DNA of 64,000 bases. It comes from Tyto alba. Its lineage: Eukaryota > Chordata > Aves > Strigiformes > Tytonidae. Under the pieces are notes generated by a model. That model was not told the origin of the DNA, ran no database searches, and was given only the letters and a program-made list of their open reading frames with translations. Location: NCBI RefSeq assembly GCF_018691265.1, contig NW_024881295.1:19081904-19145903 (forward strand), written 5' to 3'. The position numbers were made by a program, and so were the translations under genes. Every line of letters starts with the position of its first letter. Positions within the stretch are counted from its first letter, which is position 1. This document shows positions 1 to 13,200 of the stretch, piece after piece.

Positions 1-751
1 AGCTGCACTGCTATAATACTGTTGTCAAAAGAAACAGCAGCAAAATGTGAGTGGAGACTGAATACCTGGTGAAATTTCTGCTGCTGATGAAGCTGAAACC
101 TGCAGAAGCAATCATCAGGCATGGCAGACATGGCAGAAAGAGAAGAACTGACTCGTGGTCAGCACTGTCTAGTCTTTCAATCAACAGCAGCCGTCATGCT
201 CTTGATGAGACAGAAGAGAACCAGATTGAGAAGAGTACATCTGAGGGTTAAAAGTCATCACCAAAAGATCAGTCAATAGGAATTTATTGCTTTGTTGTGA
301 GGAGTATGTTTCATGACATCTGAAGTCCAACTGAAGTAAATGCAGGAGGTGATACAGGGCTACCAGAATAAAAGTAAGAGCCAAGGTAAGCACAGGGGAT
401 GACTTCGAAGTTACTGGGTGGAATCCCTGTGGAAATAGCTCATCAGAACAAAGAAAGGTTCTGTATATTTAGGGATATCTTAGGGGATGCCCACTGAGAG
501 CTAAAGACAAGAGATATTGAGGTAGTCCTCAGAAAGGAAGAAGAAAAAAGATAGCACCATTATTGCTATCAGTGATGGTGAGCGTTCAAGGGACTTTGCA
601 GTTCCATATGTTCTGGAAGGGGACAGTTTTACTCTGATGTCCTCTTTTCAGCTGAGAAGCATGTCAGCTTCTTGACTTCAAATGGCTTGCCTGGAGCAAT
701 GTGGAATCTGCTTCCAGCATGATGGGGAAAGAGTGACATTTTCTGTTCTCA

Positions 752-811
752 TCAAGAGGAGAGAAGCTAGGAAAGAAAGAAGAAAGAATAAGAAAAAGAG
801 ATAGGAAGAAG
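752..811 (+). repeat. Purine-rich (GA) low-complexity tract
   Basis: Nearly every base in this 60-bp stretch is A or G, made of GAAAGAAAGAAG-like and AGGAGAGAAG-like units with only isolated pyrimidines. There is no regular period, so it is low-complexity purine sequence and not a clean microsatellite. Confidence 0.7.
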
Positions 812-2047
812 TGTTAGCTTTCGTTCATGCTGAAAATAGAGACTTCACATACTGTGTAATAATAGCAAGAAAATATTTGAACTTGAGGTTGAGTCAATCT
901 GCTCCAAATTTTTATGAACTTTGAATTGTGCCTCTATATTGTTAGTGCCTCTTTAATGGAAAAAAAAAACCCCAAAAGATTGGAAATCTAGACAAGTTGA
1001 ATGTTATAATAGGCATAGTAATGAGACTATAAATATACTAAACTGTTGTAATAAACATAAATCTGAAAATGTAAAATAAGTTTTTGAGAGCAAAAATATG
1101 TTGTGATATCATAAAATGTCTCATTAAAAATTTAAATACTTTATTTTCAGATTTCCGCTTCTATACTTTTTTAATGAGACAAATAATAAAGAGAAATGAC
1201 AATTTCTGGTTGGTCACACAGGCCACTAAAAGTTTTAAGGAAGTTATTTTATATAAGAAAGAATGAGGGGTGGATTGAAGCTAGCACACTATAAACTGAA
1301 ATGGAGATTCATAAAATACCAATGAATTTGCAATTTTCATATCCATCGTATTATATTCTCCAGAAACGGAAGGTTGTATTGTGGGGTCTTCTTTCCTGCT
1401 GAGGCCGAATTGATACAGACAAAATTTCCATAAGGAATTGCAGGTTCACCTGTTGATATATGCTATAGAGTTGAGGCCTAACGAACATATAGATTGCAGT
1501 ATCCTTTCAGTATGACATGGAAATAAAATAAGTCATTTACACTCAGATATTGTAAGCCATCCAGGAGCTTACAGGTCTAGAAAGGGATTTTTGCATAAGT
1601 ACAACACTTTGAGAGAAACAAGGATAAAATATGATGTCTATTAAGTAATGACTGGGTATTGCGACCTGGAGGCCACTGAAGGTGAAAAGATTGCTGCATG
1701 ATTTATTTTGAGCAGCAATGCCATCTTTTTTTTTCTTACATTGAAGTAGCAGTGGTAAGTCATGGCTGAAATAAAGACATTTATTGCATATCAAATGAAA
1801 TGATAGATTGAAAGATGTGAACTTTAACTATGACCATCAGGAGAGCTTTTAGCTTTAAATTTAGCCTCCACGAGATGCATCTGAGATGAGGTAATCATGA
1901 ATGGTTTAAAAATCTCTCACAAAGGTAGATGGCTTCTACAGAGACAAATGAAAGGGTCACCTTGGTTGTTCATCTATCAGAGGTGTTTCAGTTCACAGAA
2001 ATAACCTGTACTGTGTCAGAGGCAAGCTAAACTGAGCTAAATCAGTG

Positions 2048-2071
2048 GTACCTTTCAAGACTGAAAGGTAC
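2048..2071. repeat. Perfect inverted repeat, 10-bp stem and 4-nt loop
   Basis: GTACCTTTCA at 2048-2057 is followed by the loop AGAC and then TGAAAGGTAC at 2062-2071, its exact reverse complement. It would form a short perfect hairpin in DNA or RNA. It is too short for a microRNA precursor, and I cannot tie it to any element. Confidence 0.75.
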
Positions 2072-4862
2072 TATCTTGCCTGAAATATTGATGCAAAATA
2101 TGGAAAACCCCAAGTCAAATAATTAAATAAATCCTCAAAATGATCCTCAAGTAGGCTTCTTTTGATGCAAACACTAGATAGTAAAGCAGACATAAGAATA
2201 TATAGAAATTAGCAACATTATCGTTACCAAGTGTTTGTGTTACAGGGCTGGAGACAAGCTAAAGTGACAGCAAGGTAGAGGGTGGGGGTCAGCCTTCATT
2301 CTTGCTTTAAATCAGTTTAGGTTAGGAGTCACTGAAGTAAAAAGAGACTATAGCCCTTGAAATCAGAGGAACTACTGCATTTTTGTCAAGCATATTTAAG
2401 GAGAATCAAACTAAGTCACTGCACAGAGATTTCAAATCCATGCTAGTAGTGTTATACACAGAGTTCTTCCTCAGGACTTTCTGCTCTGCTGCTCTTTGTT
2501 CTTCCTACACAGTGTCTGCATGATTTTCCCCACTCTTTTGGGTCTTTATAAAATATGGGACTTCTTCTCTGGGAGTTGCTGACTATCTAGGTTTTATCAG
2601 ATTTTACCCCTCTCCAGTCTGTACAAAATCTACGAGGATGGCATTCCCCTGAACTTCCCAGAAAAGCAACACAGGAAAGCAAGTTCTTGCAGGCTGTTGA
2701 GCATTTAATTCTCTGCTTTGTGTGTACAATGTGGGTCACATGAATATCGCATCGTTTGCATGTGACTCTTCCGTCTTTGCAGGTCTGTATTCTATCACAA
2801 GGCTAGGGTGCAGCGATTTTTGGTGGTTTTATTTTGTAAGAGGAAGACCGGCAGGGATGAGAAGCTCCGCAGGGAGCAGCAGAGCGACTGAGACTGTGAG
2901 GAATGGCTGTTTGGGCACATGTGTTAGTGCTTATTAGCCGTGCATATGCCATCTGCTGAAGGAAAAGAAGCAACAGGGGACCAGTCACGCTGAGTGGGAA
3001 AGATGTGAGAGCAGCGCTATGGCTGGCCTAGCTGGCTCAGCTGAGATGGAAAAAGAGACGAGCAGGGTGGAAGTGCAGAGGGAGAGGAGGAGGAGGCAGC
3101 CCGGCTCTGTGAACACGAAAATGCTTGTCAGCTTCTGGTGTTTGTTTTTTCTGACTTTCTTACTGAGGACTAATTGCTGAAATAAGGCAAGAGTGCTCAC
3201 TTTGTTAGGACTGGAGACAGTGCTCACTGGATTTCACTTCTCCCCTTTCTTGAGACTTTTCTATGAAACTGTTGGAATCACTGAAATCGCTACATCTAAT
3301 CACAGGAGACAGATAACATCACTGAAAGGTCCTTTGACCTGGGAATCAGTGCCTGGCATAAAAGTTCTCAAATCATTGACAGACAATGTAAATTAGACCT
3401 TGACGCTAAAATTCAAAGGACTACAAGAAAAGAACACCATGATTATAAATTCAAGGATTTTGAGTTAAATAAATGCCAGAACTAAGACACACATAGAATA
3501 TGTACAATTCTAGCCTGGCCAACACAAATCTGGTAATAAATAACTTAAAGAAAAATTTGCAATGGGAAGGTTCAGAGTAAAGAATTAGGGACAGAGGTAC
3601 TTTTCAGCTGTAAGAGGCAAACGAGCAAACAATGGAAGGAGAAACAGCATAGGATAGTGAATGACTATTCCAAAATATTGCAGAATGACTCAGATGATGT
3701 TTAAATGCTTGTTGATATGATAAGAACTTTAGATTTTGATCAGTACATACAACTGACGGAACCTTACATGAACTTGACTGCATTAAGCTGAATTTTCAAA
3801 TTTACTCAAATGAATGGTTGTCTGATCTCAGCAATAAACTCCAGCTTCTTTAGGAATTAAGACTTTAATACTGTGACATTAGTCTTACAAGTACATTCTT
3901 ATTCCCCAAATAAAACTGGAGAGAAGGAAAAGGAATTACAATATGAAGGAATTGGAATTGAAGAATTAAAATGGCTTTGCCAGAAAATGTTGAGTATGAA
4001 CATTCTGTGTGTATTTTCCATGTTACCTGGAGGTAACCAAGTACCCCAGAAGTTCTTCTCAATATCTATCTTGGCCATCAACTAGAAAGTATAAATCACA
4101 AAACTGATCTTACTCCTATGGATAATGATTGACCTTCTCTGTAATCTCACAACATTTTTTGTAATGGAATATAAAACAGAGACACAATTCTGTATTGTTA
4201 CGTGTGAAATCTTAGAAAAGCTGTTTCAAAACAGTGTGAAGAGAAGTCTCAATATTGTATGTAGCATTTACTAGGAGCAGTGGTAAAAGGAGGTATTTTT
4301 ATCACATTCCTTCTGTCTAGCAGCATTCTTAACTCTTTCATTTTGCTGTTCTACATAGTTCTGCTTTGGCTGGCTAGTAATATTAGCTGAAATAGCCCCT
4401 TTTCTGTTGTCAGCTACGCTTTCATGTTCTGATTTATAGTGCTTTAGACTATCTACTGCCTGATGCCTGCTTTAGCTGATTTTTCAGTTGTGTAACCCAC
4501 AGTAACATCAGGAGAGTCTGAAGGAGCGTTGATATTTTTTGCAAATAAAGAGGGAGGTCAGGGTACTTTAATTACTTGGCAATATAGAAGCCATCAGCAT
4601 ATGTCATTTCTGAAGATTTGTAGGGCTTAAAACATTGACTGTTTAGGATTTTCTTTTGATATCAGACAAACAACTGCTTGATTTTCTTCCAACAACATGC
4701 CCCATCATTTTGAATGACAGTTGAATCCTACATTTTTTTAAAGACAGCAAGAGAAATATGTTATTTCTCTTTCAAATTCATTTTGCTAACAAAAGCATAG
4801 AAAGATGGCTCTTTGCAAGGAATGAACTAAAAAATTAAGGGACTGCTGCAGCCCACCTTTTC

Positions 4863-4886
4863 TTTTTTTTTTTTTTTTTTTTTTTT
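4863..4886 (+). repeat. Poly-T run, 24 bases
   Basis: An uninterrupted T run. On the minus strand it would be an A tail, but I recognise no retrocopied body next to it. Confidence 0.9.
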
Positions 4887-6730
4887 AACAACTGCTTTGA
4901 ATATGCACAGTGGTGCATACTCTGTAAAGGCTTTTATGCTCATAGAACAGGGAGTGTTTTTTGTCTCAGTGCTGAGTCACATACCTAAGTGATGAGCATA
5001 AAGAAATTTGAGAGGGCAGAAAAACAGATACCTTATGAAGTTAGGCTATTCCTACCATATACTCTTTTTATACCCTTTTTTTTTTGGTGGAGTTTACTCT
5101 AGATCTCATTTCCTAGGTTAAATTAGGTCTTTCTGAAGCCATCTTCATATTATTTTTTGTTTTATTTTCTTGTTCTAGGTGTTTCAAGCCTACACAGGAA
5201 CATTTCTATTGAGAAAGCTAAATTGTGCTGTATGAAAAAAACAAACCAAAGCATAAAGCTGATTTAAACACCAATTTAGTCTCATGCTCAAAGATTATTA
5301 AACTATCATCTGACAATCACAGATATGCTAACTGCCCTGCAGCTGACAAAAGGCATTTTACAAGTATTATGTGGTATGTAGAAGCTAGTATCAATTCATA
5401 TGTTGCCTAGTTATAATTTTTAATCGTGTTCAGAATTATTTAATTAACTTTGTAGTTGTCAAGTAAAAAGAAGTGAAGCATACAATCCAAAATCATGCCA
5501 ATCAAAAATCTCAGTTAGCTGTAACAGACTTTGGCTCACACATGTACTGCTATGGTTGTCAACAAAACTGTAGTTACAAAAAAAAAGATTAAAAGGAGGA
5601 TCCTGGAGAAGCCTGTGGGGAGAGGGAGATGATGTTAAGATTGCTAGGCAGATAACTGATGTCACTAAACTTGCAAATAGTTATGTCAAAAATATAATTC
5701 AATGTGTGTCATGTAGAAGGAAAACCAATATACTCCTAAGGAAAGGAAAACAGCTTTTCAGGTAAATACTGGTCTGTATAGTGAACATGGCACAAAAAGT
5801 GCTCTGGAAGAAGTGGTATATGGTCATGGTCTCTGTACAACCCTTTTCAGTCTTCCTTTTTTTCCATTAAAGGTTTGAGGTCAGTTAAATATTGCCATGT
5901 GCTATCATCCAAGGGTATGGTGAAAAAAAGTAAAATGCAGTTAGGAAAGGCAATATAGGTATTGTTGAGGTTCAAAAGTCAGTCACAGCTCTTCTGCCAT
6001 AGGCTTCCAGAAAAGGATACTACAGAATCTGCATCTTATATCTGGGGTAAAACAAGGAGATGGCCAAGGCTGAAGAAAGGCCTTTCACTTCTGTTATTGA
6101 TGCTGACCCAGGAATTGGAAGTCTGTTCCTTCATGTGTCCTCCAAGCTGTGGTGACTTTTACAAGGCAAGAGAAAGGGGAAATCAAAACTGTCTAGAGCT
6201 GACAATTTAAGGAATTTATAATACCTGTTAAAATCCCAGTGCTGGCCTCTCAGGGGCTGGAATTTATTGCTCTGTTGCATTAGGCTGTTTGTGTGAGATA
6301 AGATGAGGCCATGAGGCCAATTTTTAATTGACCAGGGTAATTTTCACAAATCATTGTAAGTGACCTTTATTCTCAGCCTAAGCAGAGACTAAAAATGCAA
6401 TGGACCATCACAGCTTTATTTGCACTCTTTTCTTTGGAACCCAAATCCTCTAAACCTTGGTTAAGACAGATGATAAAATTGTAATGTTGGACTATCTTAT
6501 ACTTCAGTTCCATCTACCACACCATTTCTGTGATAATGCAGGGGTCCTATTCTTAAAAGCACCTAGTTGTCTGAATTAGAAAAATTCAGAATATAAAATT
6601 TCAATGATAAAGTAAATCCAGCCTCACGTTGCCTCAAAGTATTACCTAATACCAGGTGTGATACATTTTCTTAAATGCACTTATCCTCACCTGAGTAAGA
6701 AAAACAGAGCTGAACAAATCTCCCTGGAGT

Positions 6731-7306
6731 TCAACAGTACAACTTGCAAACTGACCTAGTGCTCTTTTGTAAGGCAGTGAAGTGCAGTCTGGACAGACAT
6801 TTTATCAAGCCTTCCTTTGGTTTGTGCCAAGTCAGTATGAACATGGTCTTTCGGCATATTCCCGAACTACTTCTGTTCTTCATTTCACTATGGATTTTAT
6901 TTTTCAGGAGTGACCTACAAGTAGCTGCCTGCTCCATCAACAAGATACAGACTAATATAAAGGAAAAAGGATCCCTGGGTTGGTCACCCTCACGCCACAC
7001 TCCTCCAGCTGGGAGTATTGAGAGTGGGGCATCCTCACCTTGTGCATTTGGACGTGCTGGTTTGAGATGTCCACGGGGCAGGAGAAATACTTGCTTGAGT
7101 CCCTGACAGAAGGAAAGTCCCCCAGCTGAGCACATGATAGTGTTGGAAGGTGCTCCCAGAGGAATATGGCTTGCATGGGTGTGTTTATGTCCGAGCAATG
7201 CTTCCATGTGTGGCCAGAGCTGAGGAGACTTTATGGTGACACCGGAACTCAGCTGAAACACCAATGTGGCAAAGGCATGTAGGTGTTGCACACTTTGCCA
7301 AAACAT
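6731..7306 (-). other. Longest ORF of the window (191 codons), probably chance
   Basis: This is the longest open frame in the window. Its translation resembles no family I recognise, has no signal peptide or membrane pattern, and is overlapped by open frames on the other strand (6744-7106) and in another minus frame (6952-7176). That shared openness suggests locally few stop codons because of base composition, not selection for a protein. On the minus strand a TTTCAG precedes 7252 and a CAAG|GTGAGG donor-like site ends at 7039. A 214-bp non-coding exon is therefore imaginable but unsupported. A frame this long is roughly what could occur once by chance in 64 kb. Confidence 0.15.
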
Positions 7307-7528
7307 CCTTTATACTAAAGTAACTGGCTAAGACTGCCCTGAAGTCATAACCTTTGGCACCAGGAAAGGGACTTGGGGGCCAGAATAGCTTTGCACGATG
7401 GGGGTTGCCATATACAACTGGGAGGGACTTTGGTGTCCTCTCTCAATTGGGCAGCAAGGAGTGGGAAAATGCCTGGGTGGCACCCACCCTGCCTTGAGCA
7501 CAGCTGAGGGCCTAGAAGCCAATTCACA

Positions 7529-7537
7529 CCCCCCCCC
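7529..7537 (+). repeat. C9 homopolymer
   Basis: Nine consecutive C bases inside a GC-rich patch about 170 bp upstream of the CR1 fragment. Confidence 0.85.
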
Positions 7538-7701
7538 TGCTCCAGCCCCAAGTGCAGCAAAATCCTCCCCGCCCACTCGAGGAGTGGGGAGAAGGTGGCA
7601 CCACAGATCCCGTTGGTCTTCGCTGAGCCTGTGTGAGGAGTCTCTGAAACAGGCCCTGGCGCTGCCGCTTTTGTCACTCAGTGGTGTCTCAGTGGAATCT
7701 G

Positions 7702-7897
7702 ATGCAAGAATATTGTGAGGGTGAGCATCCGCTGGGACAGGCTGCCCAGAGATGCTGCGGGCATCCCGTCCTCGGAGGTACGCAAAACCCCGGAGGTGAG
7801 CTGCTCTAGCTGACCTTGCTCTGGGCGGGAGGTCGCACTAGATGATCTCCCGAGGCCCCTTCCAACCTCAGCTATTCGGTGAGCCTGTGATTCTGAC
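7702..7897 (+). mobile_element. CR1 LINE, 5'-truncated 3' end (old, diverged)
   Basis: The stretch follows the order of a CR1 3' end. TGTGAGGGTGAGC is followed by GGGACAGGCTGCCCAGAGA (the RLPR region of the ORF2 C-terminus), then the untranslated tail with CTAGATGATCTCC and CCTTCCAACCTCAG, and finally a decayed copy of the terminal repeat (CTATTCGGTG...TGTGATTCTG). Only about 196 bp remain, so it is strongly 5'-truncated as usual for CR1, and it lacks any coding capacity. Its octamer repeat is mutated and several CpG-rich positions remain. The divergence suggests an older insertion than the copy at 63.7 kb. The 5' boundary is uncertain by about 20 bp. Confidence 0.85.
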
Positions 7898-8696
7898 AGA
7901 CCGGGTATCTGCATTCCCAAATCAAATTCCGAAGTGTAATTGGAATAAGATTGTCTAATCTCAAGATATAACTTGCCTGCAATTTAACTTCTGACCCGCC
8001 TCTTCAAGGTATGGGCAAATGCATATAGTAATTATAATGGAAAAAAATTTCTGTCTGTAACAAATCATAGATCACAAACACTCTTACTATTGCAGAAACT
8101 CAATTAAATATATACATTTTAAGGGAAAATAGATGAAGTAAGTACCTAATAACAGAAAAGAAGGTGCCATCAGGTGACTCTGATGCAGTGCCATTCTTGA
8201 TTATGTTTACTAAGATTTGTTTACTAAACTGGTCTACCTGTTTTCTTCTCACCTAATTAAAATTAATTACAAGAGGAATAATTATGTTTGCAGTCAGAAC
8301 TGCTACACTGAGCAGATTATTTACTTGAGCTCTAATTTTACAGCTGCATCTGATTTTGCAGTATTAGGTTTTAATATGTGGATGCTCATCGTCCTTCTTG
8401 TATAGTTTCTAAAATGAAATTACTTATGTTGTGTGTAATTACTGAGACTTTCAAGAGCTGTTTTGATCAAGAGTGAGATAATTTGCCACTTTACCATGGC
8501 AAGATGGAATTTAAGCTGAGGAGCTAGCTGTGTGTAAATACACATTTATCTTAAGTTACTGTTTTTTCTCCGAATACTATTAGAATAATCCTTTTATAAA
8601 CATAGATATGTACCACTGGCTTATGCTGGGCACATACAGAAATATCCGTTCAGCTGAGAAATAGTACATTTATAATTTGAACAGGGTATAAACATA

Positions 8697-8723
8697 TTGA
8701 AATCAGTGGGCATGGGTTCAGTA
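8697..8723. repeat. Possible relic of an ancient amniote repeat (ATTGAYTTCARTGG-like core)
   Basis: TTGAAATCAGTGGGCATGG resembles the 'ATTGACTTCAATGGG' core seen in many old interspersed repeats of turtles, crocodilians and birds. It is very short and diverged. Similar cores occur at 13414, 18769 and 23622. Confidence 0.25.
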
Positions 8724-10342
8724 TCTTTCACATAAGGAAATCGGTCTCTCATTTTAATACAACTGTTTGTTTTTGTTTATTTATGAATGCATATTATTTA
8801 TTTTATTAAAAATGTTATCTGTTTAAAAATATAATCTGGTTGGCCTAAATGAAACAGGTGCAGCACCTTATCCAGAAAATACAAATAGGTGTTTCTATCT
8901 CAGTAAAATATACATTTTCATCTTATAATCAAGGTGATATATAGAAATTAAAAGCAGTAAAGAATTGTAAAAAAATCTGCTAATATACACATCAGCCTCA
9001 ACCTGCAACATGAGACTGACATCAGAGTTGATGCCTAAGTGGATGGAGTTGTGTTTTTAAAATTGCTCTGGTGAAAAGGAAAAGAACAGCGCAAGTGTTG
9101 GATCAGCTGATGAGGGGCTAACAGCACAACAACGCTCAGGGGAAGAGCACAGCTGGGGCTACTCTTCTCTCCCCATACATTCCTCGTTCATTCTAGTTAA
9201 GAGACAAAATGTACACTAGGATTACTTTATTAAGAAGTAATACAATAATTTAAAGAACAAATTGGCCAGTGTCTACTGTGCACCAGTGATGAAATTAATG
9301 GAACATAGCCACTGAGAACAGAAACTGAACTTTATCTTTATTATCCAGGGGGTAGTGGCTCTATAAACCAATAACATCTGAATAGGACTAACCTATTCAG
9401 AAACAGCAATTGGCCTGAGAACGAAATAAAATAATCAACTTTCAAAAGTGAGATCCAGTGTAGTATATTTATTCCAAATTGCTAAACTAATTCTCTGCGA
9501 AAGTTCTGTAACTGAAATACCCATTGTCTAGATTTATTTATAAATTATATTCCTGCAAGCTTATTAGATATGCAGGAGTGTTTTGCTTATCCTCATTGTG
9601 GTAGCTCCTTTATATCTAGGATAAAATGCACAGCAATTTGCTCATGTAAGATGAAATAGGTTGTTAAAAACTGAAACAATATAATGGATGTACCATATTG
9701 TTTACTTGTGGGTTTGTTTTGGTTTGGTTTTGGCTTTTTTTTTTTTGTATATTTTAATATCTAGGTAATGTTGCAATGCAATATAAAAAAATCTAACGAG
9801 GGTAATGAGAAACTCAGACAAATATTTCTCCTTGATTGAATTTTCTGATTATCTTATACAACCAGAACACACTAGGCTCTTTAAAAATGTGATGCACAGC
9901 AAGACATGGAGCACTGGAAGTGTAGCAGTGATACTGCATATATACCATTCATTAAAAAGGACCCCAAAGGAATACATAATTAAAAATGCAGAATTGTTTA
10001 AGATTTCTTTAATGGTATTAACACCATTTTGTTTTCTTTGATGAATGCCCTACTGTCCTAAGAATGCTCCAAGCATTTTTAAATCATGTGGGGGCAAAAT
10101 GAAGAGAGCAACTATGTTGAATAAACATTTTAATCTATAGAATTTTGATAATAAGGTAAACAAGTATTTAATGTCATTATTTAGGTATACACCTAAGAAA
10201 TACTACTTATTCAGTATTTAAGTAAGAGGCTTATGTTCCTTTCCCTGAGGAAAAAAAAAAAGGGAAAATATTAACTAAAGTCAGCATCATCCATTTGTAA
10301 ATCTTTTTTGAGGCTCTCCAAATACACAGTCTATTTGTTTGC

Positions 10343-10365
10343 TTTTTTTTTTTTTTTTTTTTTTT
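10343..10365 (+). repeat. Poly-T run, 23 bases
   Basis: An uninterrupted T run followed by AAACAGGAAAG. It resembles a long polypyrimidine tract ahead of a CAG acceptor dinucleotide, but no exon follows that I can support. Confidence 0.9.
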
Positions 10366-13200
10366 AAACAGGAAAGAAGGAAAAAAGAGAGCATGTTTTC
10401 AAGGGAACTTTCTGATTTATTCTTCTTGAGCTATTTGGCTTAATATCTGTTGAATGGGTGCCCTTCTTTAATGGGAAATATTCTGAACTGGAGATTCCTG
10501 AATCACTCTGTTTCTTCATGAGTTTCTTCAAATCTCCTTGACCCTCCCCTAGAAAATGTGAAAACATCATCCTTTAGTAATGTTTCTAGACCAATCTTTT
10601 CAAATAAAGGGAGAAATAGCTCCATGGAAATAAATTCAGCAAGGGATTCTGCTGAGATTTCACTGAGAGTCTAATGCCTAGATTTTTTAATCTCAAAGAT
10701 TTTGGTAGTAGCTTTTTGTCTAACTGTTGTATTTTCTTGATTGCCTCAAAAATGTAACTAATTCATAACCAAATAAGGCATGGCTTACTTCCGTAGGGGA
10801 TTTTTAGTATGTTAAGTGAAAAGTTATGGAGACCTTACATTCCACAGGAGGGAGCCTCTCTCCCACTCAGCTTGGAGCAGGACTTTAGTATAGGATCTTT
10901 CTCCCTCTTGAAATCTGTATAAAAGACAGTGCCCTGTACAGAAAATTAGAGCATATTGGAGTAACTTCTACAAAAAAAACGACACCACTCCCCTACCCCT
11001 TTTTTATTTATAAATGAAACTTTGGGATTAACAAAAATTATGCCATTGAAATATTTGAGATATTTCTAACAAAACACTCATGTGATTTTCAAAGAAACCA
11101 TCCAAATTTTAATCTTCCTGTCAATTTTGCATGGAAAACTGGTTTTTATTTTCATAAACTAATAGTTTGATAACAAGTTGAAATAGGTTTAAAATATACA
11201 TTTTCAGAAACAAGAAGCTGTTTTGGAATCATGCAAAATGGAAGGGACTTTGAAAATCTTCATACATGGCTTTTATAGAATAATTTTTAAACTCAGAAAC
11301 CTTCCTTGCTGAAAAGAATAGATATTTATCTGTACACATTAAAGGAGTACTGTCTGAGCTAAGTGTTATACAAGTGCACAGGATGTGTTTGTTATACTGA
11401 CGGAGATTGTGGCAGCCCTGGAAAGCGCACATGCATTTGGAAGGTTGAACCTAAATCGACTGCTTGTCCTGCAGGCTGCTCTGAAGCAGGAAATTAAACT
11501 TACAAAGGAAGGAGCTTAACTAGTTAGGGCACTCAGGAAACAGGGAGAAGATTAAATTAAATCTTAATAAAGACAGGTGGCAGCAGCCTCCCCACCAAAT
11601 TACCAGCTGTGCTTTGTTCTACCCACAGGACAGGACACTAGACTTCAGATGGCTCGTTCTGGCAGCCCCAATTCAGGCTCTTCATTTCTATTGCACGGAC
11701 ATTTATTTGAACATTCTCAAGTGCTTTGCATTTCCTTCACCAATAAACCTCTAGAGAGCTTTGAGTGCAGCAAACAGATTTTGGATTACCCCTTGGGGGT
11801 GCTTCAGGACTCTGACAGACCTGTGGGTTTTTAAGAGTACATTCAACTGCTGTTGTCTCCAGTGGTTTCCCCCTTTCTCTTTTACATATTTCAGCTCCTG
11901 GATCCTGCTAGCTGCTTGCAGGTGATCTCAGCACAACCACCCATGAAGCATAGTAAATAGGATTCATATCCCCACCTGGTACCCACCTGAATGAGTCCTT
12001 AGCTGTGTAAGAAGTTATTTGTGAAAGAAATAGCTCTCTCTGATTGTGTGAGTTTTTGTCAATCACAAATGCAAGTTCATGAACACCGTCACTGACCATA
12101 GTGGCCAAACGCACGATGCCTGCATCTTCTGCAGCACTGGGCAGTTTAAGCACAGCCAACAAACGACAGCTTTCTTCCAAATGACAGGAACATCAGTGTC
12201 ATCATGCTAATCCAAATGATGAGGGATGCTACGTATTCCCTGCTGTCCTGAGTCACATGTTTTAACAGAATAATTATAGATTACGGGGTGACCTAGCTGG
12301 ATACTGTGTTTCTGACAGGTAGCGGTGACATAATGTGATGTTGAGCTAACTGCAAAATATCCTCCTTTAAGGGATTGACTTGATATCAGTATTTCAAATG
12401 CAGTCTGGATAATCACAGCTTGCTGAGTCTTCCTGAAACTCCAAGGAGCCCTCAGGGAGCTGATCTGCCTAGACCAGGTGTACCAGTACGGAGGTCAGGC
12501 AGGCCACAGTTTTGTAACCCAAGACAGACACGAGACCATGGGCTCAGGTCCAGTGAAGAAGGAGTGGTCTAGAAGCCATCTGAACCTCTAAAACATGACA
12601 GCTGTGCCTGTCTTATCAATATGCCCAAATACTTGCGCCAGCGTGGCCACAAACTTCTTCCTCAGCTGCCTAAAGTATTGCCTTGCCTGCCCCATTTCTT
12701 AGTAATCTGGTCTGGTCCTCTGTCTGCTGGGACTTTAACTGATAGCACCACCAAACCAGACTGAGCTCCATGCCAAAACCATTCCCAAAGGAGTCCTTTT
12801 CTAGCTCCTTTTCACACAGTTATGGTCAGTATCTCTATGGCCTGTCTTAACCTGAGATCCTGTTCTTGCCAGAACTATGTTCCTCAAGAAATTCTTCCCA
12901 GTCTCTGGTGCAATGCTGTGTAACTCTTCCCACCAGGAACACTAAAGGACTGTAGGTCTCCTCAGGTGTTCCCACAGAAAGAAAAAGGCAAATTTCTCTG
13001 GGCTTCTTAGCAGATGCAGACACTAAGCAATGCAAAAAAAAAAGTCTACATGACTAAAGACATCTACATCTCAAGATGTCAAGCAGCTTTGATTTAAATG
13101 TCATATAGTATATTTGCAGATTTATTGTATGTGAAATCTTACAGAGGAGTAATGATGTCTGCTCACTTTTAACATAATCTGGGTATTCTCAGTGCTAAGT

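Larger units (their letters stand above)
1..7701. other. Non-coding AT-rich stretch without a recognisable gene
   Basis: I see no exon, RNA gene or transposon that I can name. Content noted separately: a purine-rich tract (752-811), a perfect small hairpin (2048-2071), a T24 run (4863-4886), an unsupported minus-strand ORF (6731-7306) and a C9 run (7529-7537). GC content rises from about 7.4 kb towards the CR1 fragment at 7.7 kb. Short frames of 60-120 codons occur on both strands. They overlap one another in several frames, start at arbitrary places and resemble no family I know. Confidence 0.6.
7898..13200. other. Non-coding AT-rich stretch
   Basis: No gene recognised. It contains a T12 run (9735-9746), a T23 run (10343-10365) and an ancient-repeat-like core near 8697-8723. 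Two adjacent minus-strand open frames of 90 and 69 codons lie at 11908-12180 and 12207-12416. Neither resembles a known protein, and the first can only begin with a TTG codon after an in-frame TGA. Confidence 0.6.

Noticed and set aside
7398..7718. Plus- and minus-strand frames of about 100 codons in the GC-rich patch upstream of the CR1 fragment
   Set aside because: Frames are open on both strands at once, composition is driven by GC content, and no domain is recognisable.
10343..10400. Poly-T run followed by AAACAG as a splice acceptor with a following exon
   Set aside because: The following sequence has no plus-strand open frame with known similarity and no convincing donor.
11908..12416. 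Two adjacent minus-strand open frames (90 and 69 codons) that at first looked protein-like, with a donor-like CATTCAG|GTGGGT
   Set aside because: The first frame has no ATG near its start (only TTG after an in-frame TGA), no clear acceptor, and neither peptide resembles a known family. Frames of this size are expected by chance in 64 kb.
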